Source: Bacteroidota bacterium (GTDB lineage: Bacteria > Bacteroidota > Bacteroidia > Chitinophagales > Chitinophagaceae). Taken from it: a stretch of DNA of 64,000 nt. The notes beneath the pieces were generated by a model. That model was not told the origin of the DNA. It ran no database searches and was given only the letters and a program-made list of their open reading frames with translations. Below are positions 52,559 through 62,100 of this stretch, piece by piece; the first letter of the stretch is position 1; each line of letters starts with the position of its first letter. The DNA lies in the NCBI GenBank assembly GCA_030706685.1, contig JAUZOA010000003.1, positions 62,001 through 126,000 on the forward strand, written 5' to 3'. The position numbers were made by a program, and so were the translations under genes.

Positions 52559-53701
52559 TTATTTTTTCAACTTGTATATTCCCTTCAGGTCATTTTCAAA
52601 CAGCGTATAAGGGTCATTATAAAATTTTAAAAAATCAGCCTCGCTCTCCTGCCCGGGGAAAGGAGCATAAAAATGCGTGGGACTTGTCGTGTCATTTCTC
52701 CAGACCAATACATAAGTGAATTGAGCTTTTGCCTTTTTTAAGGCTGCCAGCAGCGTTTCTGTCCACCATGTTGGGCTAGGAATTGATTCGAGGCCCGTTT
52801 CGGTAAAAGCCGCCAGCTTACCTGCTTTCTTTGCATAATCGGAAACGATCTTTAATTTCATTATTCCTGAATCAACATTATATTTCCCGTACCGGCCAAA
52901 ATCATTATAATCATCCACCCCGGCTATATCCACCCAGTCATTTCCGGGCCATCGTTCTAAATATTCCATTTCACTATTGAATAAACAATCAGGGGAAAAA
53001 GCGTAAACCAGGTTATGTACTCCCAGGCTATCCCTCAAATAAGATATAGTGAATCTCCATAGTGTGATGAACTCATCTTTTGTACAATGCGGTTTTCCCC
53101 ACCAGAACCATCCGCCATCAAATTCATGATACGGCCGGAATATTATGGGAACAAGTTTGCCATCATTGCCCTTTATGGATTTAACAAGATCGGCAATGGT
53201 ACGAAGAATGCTTTTGTATTTTTCATTATGCGACCCCCCTGGGATGATATTCTTTACAGCGGCTACCGCGGCAGAATCATTCCAGTAAAAATTTGTTTTA
53301 GAAACAGGGTTATTAAAATGCCAGCAAGCTGTTGTTACGCCACCCCGGTTATAAGTATCGGCAATGGTTTTTCGCAACGATGCCTTTTCTTTTTCTATCA
53401 TGCTATCAGGCCTTCCCGACAGCCCGCTGAAATCAACCCCAATTACAGCCGGGTGAGAACCGGTAACAGATTTTACATCCGACCTGTTCTCATCTCCCCT
53501 CCACCCATGACCATACTGTGTCGCATGCTGGTGGCCAAAAAGGATATGCTCCCCGGATAATTCTTTTAAATTATAATACAAGGCCTTTGTTTCTTCGCTG
53601 GCATGGACATCAATCAGCTTACCTTTACCGCTTTGGGGGAAAGAAACTGCCGGGAATAAAATTGACAACAACGCTATGCCAACTGACAATTTTCTTTTCA
53701 T
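52559..53701 (-). CDS. beta-mannanase, GH26
   Basis: A 380-residue secreted enzyme that cleaves internal beta-1,4-mannosidic bonds. The start at 53701 (MKRKLSVGIALLSILFPAVSFPQ) gives a signal peptide; the frame from 53728 would overlap the esterase. ILFGHQHATQYGHGWRGDENRSDVKSVTGSHPAVIGVD is typical of the family. The acid/base Glu193 is in FRPYHEFDGGWFWWG and the nucleophile Glu301 in AAFTETGLE. The end (PYTLFENDLKGIYKL) completes the barrel. It lies 7 bp after the esterase and 12 bp before the GH5 gene. Confidence 0.94.
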   Translation of the reverse strand: MKRKLSVGIALLSILFPAVSFPQSGKGKLIDVHASEETKALYYNLKELSGEHILFGHQHATQYGHGWRGDENRSDVKSVTGSHPAVIGVDFSGLSGRPDSMIEKEKASLRKTIADTYNRGGVTTACWHFNNPVSKTNFYWNDSAAVAAVKNIIPGGSHNEKYKSILRTIADLVKSIKGNDGKLVPIIFRPYHEFDGGWFWWGKPHCTKDEFITLWRFTISYLRDSLGVHNLVYAFSPDCLFNSEMEYLERWPGNDWVDIAGVDDYNDFGRYGKYNVDSGIMKLKIVSDYAKKAGKLAAFTETGLESIPSPTWWTETLLAALKKAKAQFTYVLVWRNDTTSPTHFYAPFPGQESEADFLKFYNDPYTLFENDLKGIYKLKK

Positions 53702-53708
53702 TTCCTGT

Positions 53709-54560
53709 TCATTTGTGTAAATAAGCATTATCCGATAACCAATCAGCCATTCGCTGTGGCCATGTATTGATAGATTTCAGGCTTGATCTTTTACCCATAT
53801 TAAATGCGTGGCTACCCTGCTCATAGAGATGCACTTCTGTTTTTATATTCGCTTTTCTGTATAGTTGCAGCAATTTTATAACCGGTTCAGAGCAACATTC
53901 ATCATCATTGGCAGCTATCATGAATAAGGGCGGGGCGCCGGAAAGCAACGTATCGGGAACTGCCAGCGGCCCGGGATAAACCAATATTAAAAAGTCGGGT
54001 TTACATTTTACTTTATCGATACTATCGCCTTTAGCCTGATTATTGTTGGGTGAATTAAAAGCGACCCATCCCGCCAATTCACCACCTGCTGAAAAACCCA
54101 TCAGTCCGATACGATTGGTATCCAGTTTCCATATTGCTGCTTGTTGCCTCACCAGGCGCATGGCCCTGCGACCATCCTGTAATGTATGTTCTTGTTTATA
54201 CGGAGAATTTTCTTCCCTGAACAGCCGGTATTTTAAAACGAAGGCTGTTACGCCAAGATTATTAAAATATTCCGCGGCATCTTCTCCTTCGGCTGTAAAT
54301 ACGAGTTCACGATGGCCACCACCCGGACAAATGATTACCGCCGAGCCATTTGCCTTCTCTTTTGGAGGAAGATAAACGGTTAATGACGGGTTATGAATAT
54401 TTTTTACCCACCAGTCTTTTGCCTGCTCCGGTTCATTTTTCCGGCTTTCAAAACCAGGTGCGCCATTGGGATATAAATAAACGATCTGTCTTTTATCCTG
54501 CCCTGGCAAAATACCCGGCGCAAGCAGCACTAAAAAAATTATGTACAGCTTTTTTTCCAT
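53709..54560 (-). CDS. secreted alpha/beta-hydrolase esterase
   Basis: A 283-residue exported hydrolase with a signal peptide ending near GILPGQ. The oxyanion-hole motif CPGGGH, nucleophile Ser157 in GLMGFSAGG, the acid in AANDDECC and His in GSHAFNMG form a complete triad. The fold is that of acetylxylan-esterase-like or BD-FAE-type enzymes, so in this cluster it probably removes acetyl groups from mannan chains (inference). It belongs to the GH26-GH5-GH27 run, with 7 bp to the next gene. The 163-bp upstream spacer to the FG-GAP gene could hold a secondary promoter. Confidence 0.88.
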   Translation of the reverse strand: MEKKLYIIFLVLLAPGILPGQDKRQIVYLYPNGAPGFESRKNEPEQAKDWWVKNIHNPSLTVYLPPKEKANGSAVIICPGGGHRELVFTAEGEDAAEYFNNLGVTAFVLKYRLFREENSPYKQEHTLQDGRRAMRLVRQQAAIWKLDTNRIGLMGFSAGGELAGWVAFNSPNNNQAKGDSIDKVKCKPDFLILVYPGPLAVPDTLLSGAPPLFMIAANDDECCSEPVIKLLQLYRKANIKTEVHLYEQGSHAFNMGKRSSLKSINTWPQRMADWLSDNAYLHK

Positions 54561-54723
54561 TTCTTAACTTATAAATTTTCTGTTCCCTGGTTATAATTTA
54601 TTGATAAAAGCCCGGTCACTACCCCGCATCGATTCTATCTTAGAAAGTCTGCGCCCGGGACTTCCTTCACTCAAAAACCAAAGATTAATAGTTATATTTT
54701 TCATTCCAGCTGGCAATATACTT

Positions 54724-56955
54724 CTAATTTTTGCGGCCGGGAGAACAGCTTATTAACCCTGATTGTATAGAGGTAAAATTCACCCGCAGAAGCTTATAGC
54801 TGGTAAATGATGAGTCGCCTTCCTTTATTTTAATATTCATATCAGGCTGCAGGTTTTTAAATACCTGCACTTTCCCGGTTAGCGGCCATTTTATTTCAAT
54901 ACTATCAATAGAGCTTGCGTGGCCGGTGCCAATATGCTGTCGCAAGGGATTTGAACCAAAACTTCCGCCTGAATTTACATCACGGTAAACAGATCTTGAT
55001 AATCCATCTTCTTTAAAAGTTATCTTTATTTTGGTACCAATGGCGGCCCTGTTTGAAACAGTCCCTTCCAGTGAAATATTTATCCAGTGATTACTATTTT
55101 GACCAGGGTTCAGGTAAAGAGAATTTTCATATGCATCTCCTGCATAAGCGCCGCCCATTTCAATATAGATATCCTCATCGCCGTCATTGTCAAGATCAGC
55201 AAAAGATATTCCATGTCCTTTTTGCAGGTTGCCTACACGTGCCGATGTAGTCACATCCATAAAATGAGTCCCGTTTATATTCTTAAATAGCTTATTGGGA
55301 ATTACTGATTTAAACTTTGGGTTGCCGGTACCGAGATAAAAATCAAGGTACCCGTCATTGTCTATATCGCCAAAATTGGCTCCCATAGCAAAGGCAATTT
55401 TATTTAACCCCGTTTTAAAAGATACGTCTTCAAATGTTCCATCATGTCTGTTCCTGAATAAAAATACTTTGCCGGCATTGCCTACAGGTGCATGCAAAGC
55501 TTCAGCGGCCGCATAATATGCAAGTGGTTCAGAAAACTCGTATCCGCATACCAGTATATCCAGCCAGCCGTCATTATCATAATCCCAGAACCAGGTAGCA
55601 AAAGTGCGGGTTACGCTATTGTTTAAACCAGCCGGCTGCGTTACATCCCTGAATTTAACAGGGCCACCCCTGACCGTCTCATTCTTTAATAATATTTTCC
55701 TGCCATTTAAAGCGGATATAAAAATATCTGTTCGTCCGTCGTTATCATAATCACCGGATGTGACCCCTTTTACAAACTCAGTTATAGCACACCCGGCCTC
55801 CAGGGCTGCTTCCGTAAAGGTTCCGTTTTGATTATTGATATACAGTTCGCATGCATGTGTTCCACCGGCGGGTGTGGTTTCATTACCGATAAAAACATCC
55901 AGCCAGCCATCGTTATTGAAATCCGCCCAGGTAGCTGTTTGTGTAGGATGAAAGGAAAGCAGCCCGCTTTCTTTTGTAACATCTGTAAAAGTACCATCAC
56001 CATTATTTCTTAATAATGAATTGGGGTTGTTCCCGAATTTTCCTTTCCAGGCTCCGCGCAGTACAAATATATCTTTGAAGCCATCATTATTATAATCGGT
56101 TTGCATCATATTTAACCCGCCTGTTAAATATCCAAGCCCTGAAGAGTCCGATACATCGGTGAATGTACCGTTACCATTATTCCTGCAATAATGCATGGGT
56201 TCGGTCAATGCCCAACTGCTTGTTATAATATCCAGGTACCCGTCATTATTAAAATCATCAACAATACTTCCTCCTCCCATATCCTTTAAATTCAGGCCTA
56301 TATTTGCCGCTACGTCCGTAAAAGGTTTAACGGTGTGCATCGAATCATCGTTCGTTATTTTTAAAAGTAAAGCCGGAGGAACCTGTTGCGGGTATCCTCC
56401 AATAGTCATGTAAGCAATATTTATCAGCCATCTCGATTCCAGGTCATTGGGATCGTCTGCTAATAGTGTTTTATATAATTCGATAGCTTTCCCTGAGCCC
56501 GTTTTATCTTTGTGCACGCCTTCATTTGCAATCGGGAATATGCAAGATTCAGCATTATGATTGTAAATACAGTTCTTTCGATCTCCAAGTCTCAAATTGG
56601 CAAGGGCTAAATCTTTAATAATCAGGCGGCGTTGTTCAAGGTCGCCCCGGGATGTTTTATTTAATAAATCCTCATAAATAGTTATAGCTTTTGGTTCTTC
56701 CCCCAGCTGGAGCAGCGCATTGGCCTTATTATATTGTGCCTTTTCAATTTCAGCTTCGTCAGATGAGTTATGAATTATAGAATCGCAAAATTTTATAATA
56801 GCTCCCGGGCAATAAATATTTCCGGGATTGTTATCATATTTTTCTGCTGAGCGCAGGAGGAGGATCATTTCTTCATTTGGCAACGGTTTGTGCTTACAGG
56901 AGTCAAATACAAAAAACAGTATAAAAAATAATAGCCCTGATGCAGCGCAGCTCAT
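54724..56955 (-). CDS. FG-GAP/ASPIC-UnbV lipoprotein with TPR-like N-terminus
   Basis: A 743-residue outer-membrane-type lipoprotein. The start at 56955 (MSCAASGLLFFILFFVFDSC) is chosen because the longer frame begins with TTG. The lipobox Cys20 is in FDSCKHK. Residues about 40-200 carry TPR-like helical repeats (YNKANALLQLGEEPKAITIYEDLL). Repeated FG-GAP/VCBS beta-propeller blades with calcium-binding DxNNDGxxD follow (DFNNDGYLDI, DYNNDGFKDI, DFNNDGWLDV, DYDNDGRTDI, DLDNDGDEDI), and an ASPIC/UnbV end (IGTKIKITF...FGSNPLRQHIGTG...IEIKWPLTGKVQVF). Proteins like this often accompany SusC/SusD pairs; the ligand is unknown. Confidence 0.9.
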   Translation of the reverse strand: MSCAASGLLFFILFFVFDSCKHKPLPNEEMILLLRSAEKYDNNPGNIYCPGAIIKFCDSIIHNSSDEAEIEKAQYNKANALLQLGEEPKAITIYEDLLNKTSRGDLEQRRLIIKDLALANLRLGDRKNCIYNHNAESCIFPIANEGVHKDKTGSGKAIELYKTLLADDPNDLESRWLINIAYMTIGGYPQQVPPALLLKITNDDSMHTVKPFTDVAANIGLNLKDMGGGSIVDDFNNDGYLDIITSSWALTEPMHYCRNNGNGTFTDVSDSSGLGYLTGGLNMMQTDYNNDGFKDIFVLRGAWKGKFGNNPNSLLRNNGDGTFTDVTKESGLLSFHPTQTATWADFNNDGWLDVFIGNETTPAGGTHACELYINNQNGTFTEAALEAGCAITEFVKGVTSGDYDNDGRTDIFISALNGRKILLKNETVRGGPVKFRDVTQPAGLNNSVTRTFATWFWDYDNDGWLDILVCGYEFSEPLAYYAAAEALHAPVGNAGKVFLFRNRHDGTFEDVSFKTGLNKIAFAMGANFGDIDNDGYLDFYLGTGNPKFKSVIPNKLFKNINGTHFMDVTTSARVGNLQKGHGISFADLDNDGDEDIYIEMGGAYAGDAYENSLYLNPGQNSNHWINISLEGTVSNRAAIGTKIKITFKEDGLSRSVYRDVNSGGSFGSNPLRQHIGTGHASSIDSIEIKWPLTGKVQVFKNLQPDMNIKIKEGDSSFTSYKLLRVNFTSIQSGLISCSPGRKN

Positions 56956-57023
56956 GCGGCAATGACGGTTTTTATCTTTAGTGTACGTTTTGGCCAAAAT
57001 AAAACAGGTTTATCCGTATAGCC

Positions 57024-58907
57024 TCATTCAAACTTAAACACCCGGAATGAATGGGGTTTTACTGTGATATTGAAAACATTAACGCCGTTATCCTTCGGCA
57101 GAAACCAAAATCTTTGCGGATCCCTTGCCGTTCCTTCCCATGATTCATTTGTTTGAAGATCTGTCAGCCTTTTATACTCTTTTGCTGTTATTATTTTAAT
57201 CGCTGTCGCCTGCGGCAAAAATGATTCTACAATACAGGTATTATTGTCATACACGTATAAACTTATATTACCAGGCCCTTCTATCAGCACTTTCATCTGG
57301 CTACTGAAGGCTTTACGGATAATATTCAAAGCCTCGGCAGGAAGATTGTACAAGTCCGCAAAATTTTCCGGTATGGTCAGTACATAAAATTTCCCTTTTG
57401 AATAATCGGTCTCGAGCAAAATAGGCCAGCCATCTGGCCCATCAATAGCAGAAACCATTTCCCATGAATCATTAGTGAGGTAAGCTATTTGCGGAATGAG
57501 AATCGCTTTTTCGCTATGAACAGGCTCACGGCTCCCCGCCATATAATTTTTTACCATGGCCTTCCTGTCTGTGTATCTTAATTCGGCAATGTCTTCAATT
57601 CCTTTTCCCTGGAGCGCTTTCAGTAAGCCGGATGTAATAATCACAGATTTTCCCCGGGTTAACTGTCCCTTTATCTTTTCAACAATTTTATTGTCAAACT
57701 TTGCTTCTTCGGTTAACAAAATAATGCTGTCTTCCGCCGGGAATACCGCTCGTTGATCCATAGGCAATCCTATCATACCCAAATAATTCTGAAGAAAATC
57801 CTCCCCCAGTGAATGATAAGGACGATAGCTTTTAATGCCAACAGGATTACCAAGTTTATCTAAAAATTTATCTGTCATTTCAAAAGTATAACCCGCTGCC
57901 CTGGCGATAGTAGTGGGTTTGGCAGGTTGGCCGCCATTTAAGTTTATGGGCCGCATCATTTCATCAAAATCAAAACTGGTCTGTTGCCCCTGCCAGATTG
58001 CCCGGTCAGTTGGAACAATTGAACGGACCAACTGGCGGAAATCAAATAAAGTAACTTCCGGCGCCCTGGCAAAAAGTGTGATCCATAATTGTTCAGCATA
58101 ACGATCAAAGTTCTCCATCCCTCCGGGATCCACCCATCCGCCGCCATTGCCACCGGGTTTAATATTTGAAAAATACCGGACAATATTATATCCAAGGTAG
58201 GGCTGCAGATGCTGGGCGCTCCTCACTGCATCCCTTGTTTCGGTGCCGGTATAAATGCCGTCGAAAATAGAAGGTTCTTTTTCCAGGTTAAAACCCAGGC
58301 CCTGGAAATGCTCATACCAGTTAGGGTATTTGATTACCATTTTTACTTTGGGGTTCATTGCTTTCGCCGGCCCCACTACCAGGTTCTTTGCAGCATCCGC
58401 CATTAATTCAAGACGATACTGTGTCCAGCTTCGTGTTCCTTTGTCTTTTATGGCTTCGTCATCTTTGCAATTGGTGAAGAAAAAATCATCGAGAATCACT
58501 TCGTTAAAGTTTTTAGCCGTGTATTCAGCTATTTCTTTTACTTTTTTCCGGTCATTTGTATCACTGTAACAGAATGTTTGAAAACGATTAGGTTCACTGA
58601 TCGTATAAGTAATTCCACCAGCCACTTCAATACCACGATCCTTAAAGAATTTTTTAGCAATATCCAGGGTTCTCTGATTAACGATGATAAGATCGCGGTG
58701 CGTTTCCAGGTATACCTTGTCGACTTTCAATTGTCTTGTCATTTCTTCCCAGACCGGTTTAAGATAACCGGCGGTATCATACATCTTTTGTGTTTCATAA
58801 GCGCGGCAATAAACAGCTACTTTAAAATTATTATACTGTTGTGAAAAAGACGAAAACATGGAGCCTAACAGCAAAGCAGAACAAAAAAAGGATTTATGAA
58901 CCCGCAT
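57024..58907 (-). CDS. secreted protein, possible unassigned glycoside hydrolase
   Basis: A 627-residue protein with a signal peptide (MRVHKSFFCSALLLGSMFSSFSQ); the ATG at 58907 is chosen over a GTG at 58916. Residues about 28-330 look like a TIM barrel: VAVYCRAYET, VDKVYLETHRDL, GIEVAGGITYTISEPNRF, the acidic strand EVILDDFFFTNCKDDEAI, VKMVIKYPNWYEHFQGLGFN, FDGIYTGTETRDAV and LGYNIVRYFSNIKPGG. A second domain (about 370-530) resembles the beta-galactosidase-trimerisation/glutamine-amidotransferase-like fold (IILLTEEAKFDNKIVEKIKGQL) and a beta domain ends the chain. I do not recognise a named family. The conserved Asp pair in DDFFF and Glu in TGTET are candidate catalytic residues (inference). 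It is 26 bp upstream-adjacent to the FG-GAP gene. Confidence 0.8.
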   Translation of the reverse strand: MRVHKSFFCSALLLGSMFSSFSQQYNNFKVAVYCRAYETQKMYDTAGYLKPVWEEMTRQLKVDKVYLETHRDLIIVNQRTLDIAKKFFKDRGIEVAGGITYTISEPNRFQTFCYSDTNDRKKVKEIAEYTAKNFNEVILDDFFFTNCKDDEAIKDKGTRSWTQYRLELMADAAKNLVVGPAKAMNPKVKMVIKYPNWYEHFQGLGFNLEKEPSIFDGIYTGTETRDAVRSAQHLQPYLGYNIVRYFSNIKPGGNGGGWVDPGGMENFDRYAEQLWITLFARAPEVTLFDFRQLVRSIVPTDRAIWQGQQTSFDFDEMMRPINLNGGQPAKPTTIARAAGYTFEMTDKFLDKLGNPVGIKSYRPYHSLGEDFLQNYLGMIGLPMDQRAVFPAEDSIILLTEEAKFDNKIVEKIKGQLTRGKSVIITSGLLKALQGKGIEDIAELRYTDRKAMVKNYMAGSREPVHSEKAILIPQIAYLTNDSWEMVSAIDGPDGWPILLETDYSKGKFYVLTIPENFADLYNLPAEALNIIRKAFSSQMKVLIEGPGNISLYVYDNNTCIVESFLPQATAIKIITAKEYKRLTDLQTNESWEGTARDPQRFWFLPKDNGVNVFNITVKPHSFRVFKFE

Positions 58908-58971
58908 AGTAGTCACTTTTCAGCGCTTATGGATATAACAAGCGGATCTCCCCTGGGATCCGCCCGATGAT

Positions 58972-59073
58972 TTACTTATTCAACAAATGATCCGCTGCAA
59001 GAATCAGAAACAAATAACTTGTTTCTCCGCCGCCCAATAGATATTCTGCCTGTTTCAACTCTTTTAATCTCAT
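58972..59073 (-). CDS. candidate micro-protein in the PUL spacer
   Basis: A 33-residue open frame, MRLKELKQAEYLLGGGETSY followed by LFLILAADHLLNK, lies in the 187-bp spacer between the large FG-GAP gene and the putative hydrolase gene. It has an ATG and looks like a helix-glycine-helix peptide, but no ribosome binding site is evident and it could be a remnant. A GCGGATC/GATCCGC hairpin follows at 58942-58963. Confidence 0.3.
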   Translation of the reverse strand: MRLKELKQAEYLLGGGETSYLFLILAADHLLNK

Positions 59074-59103
59074 GTTATTTTATAGTGCTGCTTTCTATAG
59101 TTA

Positions 59104-62100
59104 CTAATGGATGTTTCCCGCCGCCGGCCTTACTTTGAATACCCGGAGTGTGTCATTATTAACTGCAGCAAGAATTATTTTTTCGCCTTTGGCTGATCGA
59201 ATGAGCGCCATATCTTTTACGTCCCCCCGCACTATAAAACCACTCTTAACCGGCGAAACGGTTTCAAATGTTTTTTTACTGCTGCCCTTAAGAAAACAAC
59301 CATAAGACGCATCATATCTCCCTGTCATTACTTCTGTCTGGTATTCATTACCGGCCAGTAACAGGTCCTTATACCCATCATTATCGAAGTCATCGCAGAC
59401 GATAGCATTTACCGGTGCAAATTGCGCTTCAACCGGTAAAGGATGCTTTATGAATTTTCCATTTCCCATATTTTCCAACCAGCAGCTTCTTGTTTCATTG
59501 CATTGAAATTTTAAAAGCCCGTCTTTTGTCTTTCCTTCAAAGATATCGTCGAAAGAAGCTTTAGCATAATCCTGGTAAAGGAGAAATTTCTTTTTAATAG
59601 CAGGCACCTGTTCGGCAAATTGGCTTCTGCTGATAGCAGGGAATGACCTCCTGACGCCGTCATTATCTTTGATATAATAAAAGAAAATAGGATCTATCAT
59701 TCCATTTCTGTCAATATCTGACGCAAATAGCTGCATTGGCTCCTTCTTACTGACTTTATAAAGACAGTTTAAACCCAGGTTACCCGCGATAAGGTCAAGA
59801 TCGCCATCATTGTCTATGTCTGCCGCTATAAGACTCCGCCACATACCATCCATTTCCGTCAGCCCCGTTGAAGCCGTTACTTCCTGAAAACTTCCATGAC
59901 TATTCCTGAAAAATCTTACAGGCATCCATTCACCGGCAATAATCAGATCTGTTTGCTTATCGTTATCAAAGTCGGTCCATATAGCAGCGGTAATCATACC
60001 GGGTCTTTCCAAAGCAGGGCAAACTTTTGCTGTAACATCTGTAAAAACTCCTTTATTATTTTGCAGGATAAAACTTCGGGGTGCTGATGGATATTGTTTT
60101 GAAATTCTTCCGCCGATAAATAAATCAAGGTCGCCGTCATTATCATAATCCCCCGCGCTTATACAACCTGCCATGGTGGCAACATTCCCGGGAATAGCAT
60201 TGGGCTGAAGACTATAGTTTCCTTTTCCGTCATTAAGGTATAACCTTGGCTTATAATACACCGAGTTCTCCTCATACTGCATCCCGCCTCCTGTAACCAG
60301 CAAATCAAGGTCGCCATCGTTATCGGCATCAAATAAAATGCAATTTTCATCTTCTTCCATCTTGATGTTATCCACAAGATTTCTTGAAGTAAAAGACTGA
60401 TCTTTTTGTTGTGTAAAAATTTTTCCTGAAAAATTAAATGCCCCTCCTATAAAAAAATCCATTTGACCATCGTTATTAATATCCCCGGTTGCTATGAACG
60501 GACCCAGTTGTGAGTACTTCTGTGGCAATAATCGTTGAATGCCAAAATCATTAATCGGGTTATCGTGGTGCCTGTATGCAATACCAGAAGCGGAAGTTAT
60601 ATCCGAAAAAATCGTATGGTTGTTACTACCGGGAGCGGGGTCTGTAATTCCTGCATTTTTCCAGGAAAGAATTATGGCCGTATCTGCAGGAATATTTTTA
60701 ATTACCTGTCTTTTATTATCCGGCCATATTACAATCAATGAATCAACATGGTCATCTTGTCCTAATCCGAAAAGCAATTGTTGGTCCACAGAAGAAAAAT
60801 ATCCCCTGACAGGATTTTCTTCCTGCACCTGTACCTTATCTTTATTGTATAGCAATGCTTTTGTACCAAAGCCGCCAGTATTCAGGCTATCTCCCCTTAT
60901 ACGTAAACTTAAAAAGTGGTTATCAACTGAAGGTTTATTTTTTTCAATTGTATTATTAATAAATACAAAAGCTTCTTTGTTGATATTGTTAACAACAAGA
61001 TCAAGATCGCCATCATTGTCAAGGTCTGCATAAGCCGCTCCATTAGACATGGAAGGCTCATCAACGCCTGATTGTCCTGAAACATCGGCAAAAGTATAAT
61101 CGTGGTTATTCAGGTACAGATAATTACTAAGATTAACGTGTTTACGGGATGCCAGTTTATCCCGGATCGCTTTTCGCTGCTCTTCTTTACTTTGGTTACT
61201 GTTAAATACCTGGTTGCTGAATTCCAGGAAATCCCCATTAATAAAGTCCCTCCCTATACCGTTGGTAATATGTATATCCTTCCAGCCATCGTTATTAAAA
61301 TCCGCCAGTAGAACGCTCCAGCTCCAGTCCGTTGCAGGGATGCCCGATAATTGCCCGATTTCACTAAAGAAAGGGATACCTGTATCACTCCCGGCATAGC
61401 AGCCATTATTAAGCTGAAGCATATTTCGCATAAATTCCGGTTCATAGCCCATGGAGCGTTCGGCTTCATACCTTTCGTAATTCATAAAGAAAAAGCTCGT
61501 CTTTTTTCGCTCGTTATTTTCAGGCAGCATATCCAATGTAACTATATCGGGCAATCCATCATTATTAATATCTCCTGCATCTACACCCATGCTGGAATAA
61601 CTCTGGTGGCCAATTGACTTGTCAATACAATTGGTAAACGTACCATCGCGGTTATTTAGCCAAAGTTCATCGTTGGATAAAAAGTCATTCGCTACGTAAA
61701 TATCCGGCCAACTGTCGTTGTTAAAATCACTGACTACTACTCCCAAACCATATCCATCTTCCTTTATATTAGCCTGTAAGGAAACGTCGGTAAAAACAGG
61801 ATGGCCTTCCTGCGCCGAATACCCGTCATTCCTGTACAACTTATCGTTGGCCGGAGAGTGGCCGGTTCTGTCGCGCGGGAATATGGTATTAGTATTGGGG
61901 CCATTCAAGAGATAATTGGTGAGGTACATGTCAAGATCGCCATCTTTGTCATAATCAAAAAAAACCGCCTGTGTTGAATAACCCATATCAGCCAACCCAT
62001 ACTCCGCCGCCTCTTCTTTGAATGTAAGATTATGCTGATTAATAAATAAGAGGTTCTTTGACCGGGTAAGCTGGTTTTTTCCGAATACGCAAACATATAT

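Noticed and set aside
53087-53560. Plus-strand 157-codon frame.
   Set aside because: It is a shadow of the GH26 gene, whose catalytic motifs are intact.
54591-54704. Minus-strand 37-codon ATG frame in the spacer before the esterase.
   Set aside because: There is no signal, no domain-like pattern and no ribosome binding site; a chance frame is the simpler view.
60539-61033. Plus-strand 164-codon frame.
   Set aside because: It is a shadow of the FG-GAP gene, with low-complexity Ser/Leu composition and no start signals.
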